7,437 nucleotides of DNA. Origin: Nitrospiraceae bacterium. Its GTDB lineage: Bacteria > Nitrospirota > Thermodesulfovibrionia > Thermodesulfovibrionales > Dissulfurispiraceae. The DNA lies in the NCBI GenBank assembly GCA_003170655.1, contig PMYY01000069.1:1132-8568 (forward strand). Direction: 5' to 3'. The notes beneath the pieces are model-generated. The model was given only the letters and a program-made list of their open reading frames with translations. It made no database searches and was not told the origin of the DNA. The translations under genes and the position numbers were made by a program. This document shows positions 1 through 6,529 of this stretch, one piece after another. The stretch's first letter is position 1. Each line of letters begins with the position of its first letter.

Positions 1-527
1 TGTGAAAAGATGACGGAGGTAACAACATCATTATGGCCGATGAATGAGCGGACCTTGCTTCCTGATTTAATATCCCACAGTATGGCGACTTTGTCAGAAC
101 CTCCTGAGACTATATTCTTTCCGTTCGGAGAAAAGGCGATTGCATTGACGGCAGCTGCGTGACCTTTGAATGTCTTGACCGGAAAACCCTTTTCAATATC
201 CCACATAATGATGGTTTTGTCCAGGCTCCCTGACAGGACGAACCTCCCGTCAGGGGAAAACGCAACGCACGTGACGTGGTCCATATGTCCCTTAAAGGTT
301 GAAATCTCCTTGCCGGCCGGGATCTCCCATAGCTTGACGGACATATCCCAACCTCCTGATGCAGCTTTTTTACCATCGGGAGAAAAGGCCACTGCTGCTA
401 CCAGGTCTTCATGGGATGAGGAAGTCGTCGTTATGATCTCAGGCGTTGCACAACTTGAGACCCCAAAAAGGGAAAGCAGAATGAATGAGATGAGTTTACC
501 TAAGACCCGCAGCTTACACCCTGTCAT
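1..527 (-). CDS. WD40-repeat lipoprotein, C-terminal part missing (runs off left edge)
   Basis: Reading the minus strand from the ATG at 525-527, the frame stays open to base 1 (175 codons, no stop in the window). The N-terminus is a lipoprotein signal: basic residues at 5-11 (KLRVLGK), a hydrophobic stretch at 12-23 and a lipobox V-S-S-C with the lipidated Cys at residue 26. The +2 residue is Ala, not Asp, so by the enterobacterial rule the outer membrane is more likely than the inner. From residue 39 come WD40 blades with exact 42-residue spacing: GH-type starts at 39 (variant HE), 81, 123 and 165, inner AFSPDG/AFSPNG turns at 47-52, 89-94 and 131-136, and W-D/E-I ends at 67-69, 109-111 and 151-153. 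A WD40 domain usually has seven blades, so more than half is probably missing. An in-frame TGA lies two codons upstream of the ATG, and a weak AGGG lies about 12 bases before it. The role is probably a periplasmic or surface protein-binding scaffold; the partner is unknown. Confidence 0.85.
   Translation of the reverse strand, partial: MTGCKLRVLGKLISFILLSLFGVSSCATPEIITTTSSSHEDLVAAVAFSPDGKKAASGGWDMSVKLWEIPAGKEISTFKGHMDHVTCVAFSPDGRFVLSGSLDKTIIMWDIEKGFPVKTFKGHAAAVNAIAFSPNGKNIVSGGSDKVAILWDIKSGSKVRSFIGHNDVVTSVIFS
3..413 (-). repeat. Tandem 126-base coding repeats (WD40 blades)
   Basis: The lipoprotein gene contains three full 126-base units, at 288-413, 162-287 and 36-161, and the start of a fourth at 3-35. 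Each encodes 42 residues in the WD40 pattern (GH, then AFSP[DN]G, S-G-x-x-D-K/M, then W-[DE]-I). The units are similar in protein sequence but clearly diverged in DNA, so this is an old protein repeat and not a recent DNA duplication. Confidence 0.8.
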
Positions 528-570
528 CAGTCAACACCACCCTGACATGCTGTAATAGGCGTCCATGATG

Positions 571-576
571 TAATAT
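571..576 (+). promoter_or_regulatory. pabB: Possible -10 element (TAATAT) upstream of pabB
   Basis: TAATAT at 571-576 lies in the AT-rich centre of the divergent region between the WD40 lipoprotein gene and pabB. It would place a transcript start near 583, about 35 bases before the preferred pabB ATG. No good -35 hexamer sits at 16-18 bases: CTGACA at 542-547 is too far. The AT-rich core could equally serve the minus-strand gene. This is a weak guess from a single hexamer. Confidence 0.25.
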
Positions 577-618
577 AGTAATGTACCGTGATTGAAAATG
601 TATAGTTCCGGGATACCC

Positions 619-2124
619 ATGATCAACCTGTCTCCAAAAGCGTTTCTCGATGAGGTCAAAAAAGGGCGGATACCGCCTCTTTTCATTGAGCTGGCTTATA
701 CCGATCCTTTCGCCGTCTATCAATCAATTGGAGAACGAAAGTATACTGTCTTTCTGGACAGTGCTAAAGGGACTTCGAAGATCGCGCGATATTCATTTAT
801 AGCTACAGATCCTTATCTCATATTCCGTCTGAAAAACGGGGAGGTTGAGGTCGAGGACCGGACCTGCGGACGCAGGACGGCTTCATACAGGGCCCCCCTG
901 GAACGCATGCATGAACTAATAGCGGTCTACCCGCAGCAGCCTGACCCTGAATTACCTCCTTTCCAGGGGGGCGGCGTCGGTCTCTTTAGCTATGATTTTG
1001 CGCGATATATCGAAAAACTTCCTGAACATGCGATCGACGATCTGAGCATACCCGATGCCCATTTCCTCTTTTTCGATACCATTCTTGCTTTCGATCATCC
1101 GGCGAGAAGGGCATGGATCATTTGCGCACCTGGAGCCAGCTCGACGGGACTTGGGTATCGGGATATTCAAGACATCGACTGGCCTGCTGCTTATGATGAG
1201 GCTGAAGCTAAAATCCTGAAACAGGTTGGCATGACAGTTACGACGGCACCGGAACGTGGTTACGCTGCTTGCGGAATTCATCACCTTCGCATATCCGCGA
1301 TTCAGCATGAAATGGCGAAAGACAAATATATGGGCATTGTAGAAAAGGCGAAGGAATATATCGCTGCTGGAGATATCTTTCAAGCGAACCTGTCACAGCG
1401 CATTTCCGCCGAAATCGGTACTGCAGATCCATGGAGGATCTATGAAGTTTTGCGAGAGGTAAACCCTTCTCCTTTTGCCGCGTATGCCGACTTTGGAGAT
1501 TACCAGATTGCAAGCTCATCGCCGGAGAGGCTCGTCGAGATGAGGGACGGCATCATCGAGACCAGACCTATCGCGGGGACGAGGCCGAGGGGAAAAAATG
1601 TCGCAGAGGATACTCTGATGCGCTCTGAACTCCTTCTCAATGAGAAAGAAAGGGCCGAGCATATCATGCTTATAGATCTTGAAAGGAATGATATCGGTCG
1701 TGTGTCACGGTATGGTAGCGTTCTGGTCGATGAATTAATGATCACGGAGGATTATTCCCACGTGATCCATATAGTGTCAAACGTCAGGGGTTTTGTGAAT
1801 GATGGTATGACGTGCCTCGATGTTGTCCGAGCGACGTTCCCGGGCGGGACGATCACGGGTGTTCCAAAGGTGCGTTGCATGGAGATAATAGATGAGCTTG
1901 AGCCGGTGAGAAGAGGCCCCTATACTGGATCCCTTGGATATATTGGATTCTCAGGCAATATGGACCTTAACATCATTATACGGACCTTCGTTATCAAGGA
2001 CGGCCGTGCCTATATTCAGGTTGGTGCGGGGATTGTGGCTGATTCCGATCCGGAACGAGAATACTATGAGACACTGAAAAAGGCTGAAGCTCTCGTGAAG
2101 ACACTGGATACATTTGTAAAATAA
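619..2124 (+). CDS. pabB: Aminodeoxychorismate synthase component I (PabB); TrpE-like alternative
   Basis: This chorismate-binding enzyme would convert chorismate plus ammonia to 4-amino-4-deoxychorismate, the first step to p-aminobenzoate and folate, with a glutaminase partner (PabA) not seen here. From the ATG at 619 it has 501 residues. The N-terminal domain has FLDSAKG (45-51) and FQGGGVG (115-121). The C-terminal chorismate domain has GDIFQANLSQR (251-261), NPSPFAAY then SSSPERL (about 282-304), RPIAGTRPRG (316-325), a LIDLERNDIGRV segment ending at 362, FPGGTITGVPK (407-417) and GAGIVADSDPEREY (469-482). FLDS instead of the tryptophan-sensing LLES, NPSPFAAY instead of NPSPYMF, SSSPERL, ETLKKA near the end and the lack of trp neighbours favour PabB. 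PIAGT (Ala319, where E. coli PabB has its nucleophilic Lys) and GAGIVADS are TrpE-like. Start choice: ATG 619 has GGGA (610-613) five bases upstream, while in-frame TTG 592 and ATG 598 lack a clear ribosome site. The downstream cyclase gene starts 40 bases after the stop, so co-transcription is possible. Confidence 0.78.
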   Translation: MINLSPKAFLDEVKKGRIPPLFIELAYTDPFAVYQSIGERKYTVFLDSAKGTSKIARYSFIATDPYLIFRLKNGEVEVEDRTCGRRTASYRAPLERMHELIAVYPQQPDPELPPFQGGGVGLFSYDFARYIEKLPEHAIDDLSIPDAHFLFFDTILAFDHPARRAWIICAPGASSTGLGYRDIQDIDWPAAYDEAEAKILKQVGMTVTTAPERGYAACGIHHLRISAIQHEMAKDKYMGIVEKAKEYIAAGDIFQANLSQRISAEIGTADPWRIYEVLREVNPSPFAAYADFGDYQIASSSPERLVEMRDGIIETRPIAGTRPRGKNVAEDTLMRSELLLNEKERAEHIMLIDLERNDIGRVSRYGSVLVDELMITEDYSHVIHIVSNVRGFVNDGMTCLDVVRATFPGGTITGVPKVRCMEIIDELEPVRRGPYTGSLGYIGFSGNMDLNIIIRTFVIKDGRAYIQVGAGIVADSDPEREYYETLKKAEALVKTLDTFVK

Positions 2125-2164
2125 GGTACTAATTTTGAACAAAATTATTGTATATTAGAGTGTT

Positions 2165-3085
2165 ATGAAAGTTTTGGTCGCCACCAATGCCCGTACTTCG
2201 GAGAAGGAGCTGCGACTGATCCTCGAAGCCGAAGGTCACGAATGTCTGATGGTGGATAAAAGCGATCAGACCATCGATACTATTTATCATGACACTCCCG
2301 AGATGGTGATGCTTGATGTAGCCTTAGCGCGCCCCTCTGCCATTGAGATCCTTGCAAAGCTTAAGTCAGCTCCTTCGACATGGGACATTCCCGTAATCCT
2401 TATAGCCTCGAGCAAATCTGCGGCCAAGATAGCAAAGTGTTATGAACTCGGCATGTATGACTATATTTCCAACCCCTTTTTCAAGGAAGAGATTGTTGCG
2501 AGGATCCGGAATATAGGATATGTTTGCGAAAAAATGAAGGAACTCGAAAAACTGCTTGTCAGGGATTATCTTACCGGTATATACAACCGCAAGTTTTTTA
2601 TGGAGCGATTTGTCGAGGAGCATGCTTGGGCCGCCAGATATCAGGAACCGCTGTCGTTCATCATACTCGACATCGATCATTTCAAGAAGATCAACGACAC
2701 ATACGGGCATAGCTGTGGCGATGAAGTGCTCAGGCAATTGGCGAAGACGCTCACATCAGCGTTGAGGGCCCATGACATCGTCGCGCGGTACGGTGGCGAG
2801 GAATTTGTCATACTGCTCTCCAACACCAGCGTGGATGACTCCCTTACGGTAGCTGAAAAGATCAGAGTCACAATCCAGGAGTGTGATTTTTATTGTCAGG
2901 AGAATACGGTCAAGCTTCCTGTGACCGTCAGCGTCGGGGTGACATCGACGGACAGTGAATTCGATCTGCAGCCCGACAGTCTGATCATCAGAGCCGATCA
3001 AGCACTATACGAAGCCAAAGCCGCCGGCAGGAACAAGGTAATGGCCTCTTCTGTAAAAGGCAGTATAAGGTTCAATGAAAGTTAA
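2165..3085 (+). CDS. Diguanylate cyclase with degenerate receiver domain (REC-GGDEF)
   Basis: This 306-residue cytoplasmic protein would make cyclic di-GMP from two GTP. Residues 1-118 form a response-regulator receiver: the phosphorylatable Asp is kept (D51, in MVMLD), but the usual acidic pair at the end of beta-1 is T7-N8, the Thr/Ser switch position is A81, and the conserved Lys before Pro is N103 (SNPF). Phosphorylation should therefore be weak or absent. A short helical linker (about 119-133) leads to the GGDEF domain: D-Y-L-T at 134-137, LDIDHFKKIND at 168-178 with metal-binding D169, the catalytic GGEEF at 210-214, and an RxxD product-inhibition site (R201, D204) nine residues before it, as in PleD. 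The output domain thus looks active and feedback-inhibited. The start is ATG 2165, with a modest AGAG (2157-2160) four bases upstream. The 3' end overlaps the sensor gene by 11 bases, so the two are very likely translated together. The ligand or partner signal is unknown. Confidence 0.92.
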   Translation: MKVLVATNARTSEKELRLILEAEGHECLMVDKSDQTIDTIYHDTPEMVMLDVALARPSAIEILAKLKSAPSTWDIPVILIASSKSAAKIAKCYELGMYDYISNPFFKEEIVARIRNIGYVCEKMKELEKLLVRDYLTGIYNRKFFMERFVEEHAWAARYQEPLSFIILDIDHFKKINDTYGHSCGDEVLRQLAKTLTSALRAHDIVARYGGEEFVILLSNTSVDDSLTVAEKIRVTIQECDFYCQENTVKLPVTVSVGVTSTDSEFDLQPDSLIIRADQALYEAKAAGRNKVMASSVKGSIRFNES

Positions 3086-4919
3086 CTTCCTTACCAGGTT
3101 GAATACCTGGCTCTTCGTAATCCCCGTCATGTTAATACTAGTCTTGTATTTCGCTATAGGCGTGTGGTTTTACATTTCGGGCGCTACATATGTTCTGAAA
3201 GATTTCCATTCTGCTCAGCTTGTGACTATGCTTTCCGACAAGAAAAACGCCATAGAATTATGGGTTGATGTCAGGAAGAAGGCCCTCGATGAAATCGCCA
3301 GGAGCAATGTGGTGGCGAACGGCATCCAGGCCATAATCAAAGGGCAAGTTGCTAAAGACGAGAGTGTGGCACCCGATGAGAAGGATAAAGAGTCCGACGC
3401 CGTCGGTGCCGAAGCTCGGCAAAGGATAGCAAAGTTTATGGAGGGCTTCGGACAGTTCAGGGAGATATCGATTCTGTCACCGGACGGAAAGATTATATGG
3501 AGTACCAACGGAGAGTCCGTCGGCCGGGAGTGGGCCGATCAGGATATCCCTAAAAAGGCGTCTTCCGGAAAGTCCGATCTCATTGCAGGCAGGATCGGTC
3601 TCGGAGCCAATTCGGAGATCCTATTGTTTACAGCGCCTGTGATGCTAGAAGGGCAGGGATTGCAGACCCTGATAGTCGCAATTCCCAATGCTGCGGATCT
3701 GGCGACCTCTCTTAAAGTTGAGAAGGGTTTCTATGAGACCGGAAAAGTTTCGATCATTGACTCTGCAGGTAACGTTGTCGCTGCCAAGGATATAACCGAT
3801 GTAGGCACCGTTCGGTACAATATTCGGCCTGGAAGCAGCGAAGAGGTCGGTTATCGTGACGGGCTTTACTATTCAGCCGCTTCCCTCAGGTCCGGTCAAC
3901 TAAGGCTGATTGCTACGCTTGATGCCGTCGAGGCTGCAAAGCCGCTGAGATCACTGATGACGGTTTATCTTGCATTTGCGGGACTGATTGTTCTGGTGAT
4001 GTTGTTGCAGGGTTTTTTTATTGCGCCCAGACTCATAGAAAAGCCCTTGGCTAAGCTGCTTAAGGCGACCCAGTCCGTTGCCGAAGAAGACCTGCGTGCG
4101 AATTTGAGGAAGGGATTTACCGGCGAGTTGAAGATGCTTGCCGATGGCTTCTCGCAGATGATAGTTGGTTTAAGCAGGAGAAGGACAATATCCGTCAGGG
4201 ACTCTTATGGAGCCGAAGGCGGTCGCGCCAAAGTGCAGATCTCGGACTTCATGCCGACAGAAATAAAGGCCAGGCTCGATGGCATTGCAGCGAGTCTCGA
4301 GAATGCCGGAGCGGATCTGTCCGGTCACGAAAGGGATATCGCTAGCGCAGCAACCGAGATAAAGAGTCTTGCGGCGACTATTGTGGACATGAATCAACTC
4401 CTCAGTCTTAGGCAAGATCCTGCGCGAATATCAAATAAAGAATTCAGGGTCTGCGAAATGTTTACGGAGGTCGAAGATGCTTGTCGTAGCCTCGCCAATG
4501 GAAAAGAGATCGAACTGATTGCAGAATGTCCCGAAAACATCTCAGGGCTTACGGTGCCTGTCGACAGTTCATTATTACGGATACTCAGCGCTTCACTCCT
4601 GAGAAACTCGATTAGGAATACAGGAGTCGGGACAATAACACTTTTACCTTCTCACATAACTGAGGATGGGGTGGAATATCTCGAGTTGTCGGTTTCGGAT
4701 AATGGCCGCGGACTGGATGAACAGCTCATCGAAAAGATAATGAGAAAAGACGTCTTTATCTCTTCTCATCTCGAACTTTGCATCGCCCGCGCAACAGTGG
4801 ACTTACTGGGCGGTAGGATGGCAATAGAGAGTATGCCTGGTAATGGTACTCTTGTTACAGTCGGCATCCCTTTCAGCGGATCGTCTCTGGGTGATGCGGA
4901 GCCTGTAAAGACTGGTTAA
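3075..4919 (+). CDS. Membrane sensor with degenerate histidine-kinase core (dCache-like, HAMP, HisKA-like, HATPase_c)
   Basis: The protein has 614 residues. Transmembrane helices lie at about 12-34 and 293-316 and bracket a periplasmic domain (about 37-290) that resembles a double Cache ligand sensor, with two D-x-x-G strand pairs (SPDGKI at 135-140, DSAGNV at 229-234). It contains an unusual acidic/lysine-rich stretch at 92-112. A HAMP-like linker follows (about 317-369). The HisKA-like segment at 389-445 aligns well with the normal H-box, but MSHEIRTPLNGI is replaced by MPTEIKARLDGI (393-404), so the phospho-accepting His is Thr395. In the ATPase domain the N-box Asn (N511) and G1 box (DNGRGL, 542-547) remain. 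The F-box is missing, the ATP lid is about ten residues short, and the G2 box GTGLGL is SSHLEL (563-568). GGRMAIESMPGNGT (579-592) closes the fold. Autophosphorylation by the normal route is therefore unlikely. The start ATG 3075 lies inside the cyclase gene, with TAAGG (3066-3070) four bases before it. Its natural partner is the preceding receiver-GGDEF protein. Confidence 0.87.
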   Translation: MKVNFLTRLNTWLFVIPVMLILVLYFAIGVWFYISGATYVLKDFHSAQLVTMLSDKKNAIELWVDVRKKALDEIARSNVVANGIQAIIKGQVAKDESVAPDEKDKESDAVGAEARQRIAKFMEGFGQFREISILSPDGKIIWSTNGESVGREWADQDIPKKASSGKSDLIAGRIGLGANSEILLFTAPVMLEGQGLQTLIVAIPNAADLATSLKVEKGFYETGKVSIIDSAGNVVAAKDITDVGTVRYNIRPGSSEEVGYRDGLYYSAASLRSGQLRLIATLDAVEAAKPLRSLMTVYLAFAGLIVLVMLLQGFFIAPRLIEKPLAKLLKATQSVAEEDLRANLRKGFTGELKMLADGFSQMIVGLSRRRTISVRDSYGAEGGRAKVQISDFMPTEIKARLDGIAASLENAGADLSGHERDIASAATEIKSLAATIVDMNQLLSLRQDPARISNKEFRVCEMFTEVEDACRSLANGKEIELIAECPENISGLTVPVDSSLLRILSASLLRNSIRNTGVGTITLLPSHITEDGVEYLELSVSDNGRGLDEQLIEKIMRKDVFISSHLELCIARATVDLLGGRMAIESMPGNGTLVTVGIPFSGSSLGDAEPVKTG

Positions 4920-5082
4920 TACAATTCCTCATCACCCCCTCACCTATTGCAGTAATGTTGAAGATTGAGCCGGTTTTTGTTAACATAACTTATGCTTCGA
5001 ACCAGCCTGCATAACGAAACCATGACGGTCGTCTAGAATAAGCACTAAAGAGATAATCTCCAGGATAAAAAAGGAGCAGATA
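4920..5082. other. Intergenic gap before the cytochrome c maturation genes
   Basis: The 163 bases between the sensor gene and resB contain no convincing reading frame and no clear hairpin-plus-T-run terminator. They hold a TGTTAACA palindrome (4978-4985) and a six-base inverted repeat, TTATGC (4990-4995) with GCATAA (5009-5014), separated by 13 bases. TATGCT at 4991-4996 could be a -10 element, but TTGAGC (4965-4970) is 20 bases upstream, which is too far for a standard -35. A promoter for resB-ccsA probably lies here because the gap is much longer than others in this direction; I cannot place it. Confidence 0.4.
5071..5076 (+). promoter_or_regulatory. resB: Strong ribosome binding site fixing a TTG start for resB
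   Basis: AAGGAG at 5071-5076 sits six bases before TTG 5083. The next in-frame ATG is far inside the protein, at codon 73, after the first membrane helix, so the TTG start is strongly favoured. Confidence 0.8.
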
Positions 5083-6501
5083 TTGGATACGAACAAGGAA
5101 AAGACGGGAATTGTCGACAGGGTGTGGCGATATTTTTCATCGGTCTCCCTCGCGGTCGTGATTTTTTCAATAATATCCCTCACCTCTATAGTCGGGACGA
5201 TTATTGAACAGCAGGCGGAGCCGGCGCGTAATATAAAGCTGCTTACGAAGTTTTTCGGAGAGTCTTTAGCGCCGACGCTCTTCAAGGTGCTCGATGCAAT
5301 GGGCTTTACCGATATGTTCGGTTCATGGTGGTTCATGGGGCTTCTCTTTTTATTCGCATCCAACCTAGTTGTCTGTTCCATAGACCGCCTCCCCAAAATA
5401 TGGAAGGTTGTAAAGACGCCGATTACGCCGCTCAGCGATGATCAGATCAATGCTATAACCTCGAAACAGGAACTGGTCCTCAAGGGTAATGTGGAGAAGA
5501 CAGCGCAGAAGGTGAATGACTCATTAACAAAAATCGGATTCAGGGGTGATATCCGCAAAGAGGGGATCATCACCCAGATTTGTGCCGAAAAAGGCAGATA
5601 CAGCAGGCTCGGGGTGTATGTCACTCATCTCAGCATCCTCCTGATACTGTTGGGTGCCGTTGTAGGAATGAAGTTCGGATTTAACGGCAACCTGAATCTT
5701 ATGGAAGGAACGTCGTCGCATGTTGCATTCAGGAGCAACGGGCAGGAGGTCCCTCTGGGATTTGAGTTGCGCTGCGATGATTTCGATGTTGATTTCTACC
5801 CCGATTCAGACAGGCCGAAGGGATATAAAAGCTGGTTGACCGTCGTGGAAAATGGAAAAGAAATAATGAAGAAAGAGATCGAGGTCAACTCCCCGCTCAC
5901 ATATAAAGGCATTACCTTTTACCAGGCCAGTTTCGGATTTGAGCCGAACAGGGACGCAATCTTCAAGTTCACGGTCACTCCTTCAGGTGGCAAGGCCCAA
6001 GACATTTCGGCCAAATTCGGCGAACCCTTTGCCGTTCAGGGAACCAATTTCACGGGCATGGTCGTAGACTTCAGTCCAGCACTCGGGGTCGACGAATCCG
6101 GCAAGCTCTTCACCTATGCGGAATCGATGAACAATCCCGCCGCCTTTGTCGAATTCTCTGAGGCCGGCAAGCCGAAATTCAAGCAGTGGATCCTGAAGCG
6201 GTATCCTGAAACCTGGAAATCGCAGATTGGCACTGTCGAATTCAAAGAACTCTGGGGAGTACAATACACTGGGCTTCAGGTGAGAAAGGATCCCGGCGTA
6301 TGGATCGTATACCTGGGATGCATCATAATGGCGCTGGGCCTTTTTACCGCTTTCTTCATGAGTCATGCAAGGATATGGATCAGGCTCCGTGAGGAAAAGA
6401 ATTCAACGCGGCTTACCATTGCGTCGTCCATCAACAAAAACAGAATAGCCTTCAGCCGGACACTTGACCGGTTTGTTAAGGAACTGCTGGACAAGGCGTA
6501 G
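5083..6501 (+). CDS. resB: Cytochrome c biogenesis protein ResB (Ccs1), System II
   Basis: ResB/Ccs1 is the partner of CcsA/ResC in System II cytochrome c maturation; together they move haem to the periplasmic side and attach it to reduced CXXCH apocytochromes. The protein has 472 residues and four membrane helices: about 21-41, 82-100, 178-198 and 405-426. Helices 3 and 4 bracket a periplasmic domain of roughly 200 residues. Family hallmarks include GTIIEQ (38-43), a SWWF segment at 81-84 before helix 2, NLVVCSIDRLP (94-104), YKGITFYQASFG (274-285) and DPGVWIVYLGC (403-413), followed by FFMSHARIW (424-432). His182 in helix 3 and His428 after helix 4 are candidate haem-interacting residues; this is inferred from position, not shown. 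Length fits split bacterial ResB proteins. Translation starts at TTG 5083, set by AAGGAG six bases upstream. The stop is 28 bases before the ccsA start, so the two genes form an operon. Confidence 0.93.
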   Translation: MDTNKEKTGIVDRVWRYFSSVSLAVVIFSIISLTSIVGTIIEQQAEPARNIKLLTKFFGESLAPTLFKVLDAMGFTDMFGSWWFMGLLFLFASNLVVCSIDRLPKIWKVVKTPITPLSDDQINAITSKQELVLKGNVEKTAQKVNDSLTKIGFRGDIRKEGIITQICAEKGRYSRLGVYVTHLSILLILLGAVVGMKFGFNGNLNLMEGTSSHVAFRSNGQEVPLGFELRCDDFDVDFYPDSDRPKGYKSWLTVVENGKEIMKKEIEVNSPLTYKGITFYQASFGFEPNRDAIFKFTVTPSGGKAQDISAKFGEPFAVQGTNFTGMVVDFSPALGVDESGKLFTYAESMNNPAAFVEFSEAGKPKFKQWILKRYPETWKSQIGTVEFKELWGVQYTGLQVRKDPGVWIVYLGCIIMALGLFTAFFMSHARIWIRLREEKNSTRLTIASSINKNRIAFSRTLDRFVKELLDKA

Positions 6502-6518
6502 ATTTCATAAGGAGTAAC

Positions 6519-6524
6519 GGAGGG
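6519..6524 (+). promoter_or_regulatory. ccsA: Ribosome binding site of ccsA
   Basis: GGAGGG at 6519-6524 lies five bases before ATG 6530, in the 28-base gap after resB. It decides the start of the truncated downstream gene. A second GGAG at 6511-6514 is too far upstream to be the main site. Confidence 0.8.
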
Positions 6525-6529
6525 TTTTT

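Noticed and set aside
166..555. A plus-strand open frame of 129 codons opposite the left-edge gene.
   Set aside because: It is antisense to a clear WD40 lipoprotein frame with a lipobox and regular repeats, and its translation has no recognisable domain.
952..1383. A minus-strand open frame of 143 codons inside pabB.
   Set aside because: It lies wholly within a conserved chorismate-binding enzyme, has no ribosome site or domain pattern I recognise, and reads as a shadow frame.
2135..2156. TTGAAC and TATATT before the cyclase gene, considered as a -35/-10 pair.
   Set aside because: They are only 10 bases apart, too close for a standard promoter; the region is simply AT-rich.
4966..4980. GAGCCGG followed by a T-rich run, considered as a terminator after the sensor gene.
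   Set aside because: No matching upstream stem arm is present to form a stable hairpin, and the T-run is only five bases long.
4980..5396. A minus-strand frame of 138 codons spanning the gap and the start of resB.
   Set aside because: Most of it is antisense to conserved ResB helices 1 and 2; no domain or start signal supports it.
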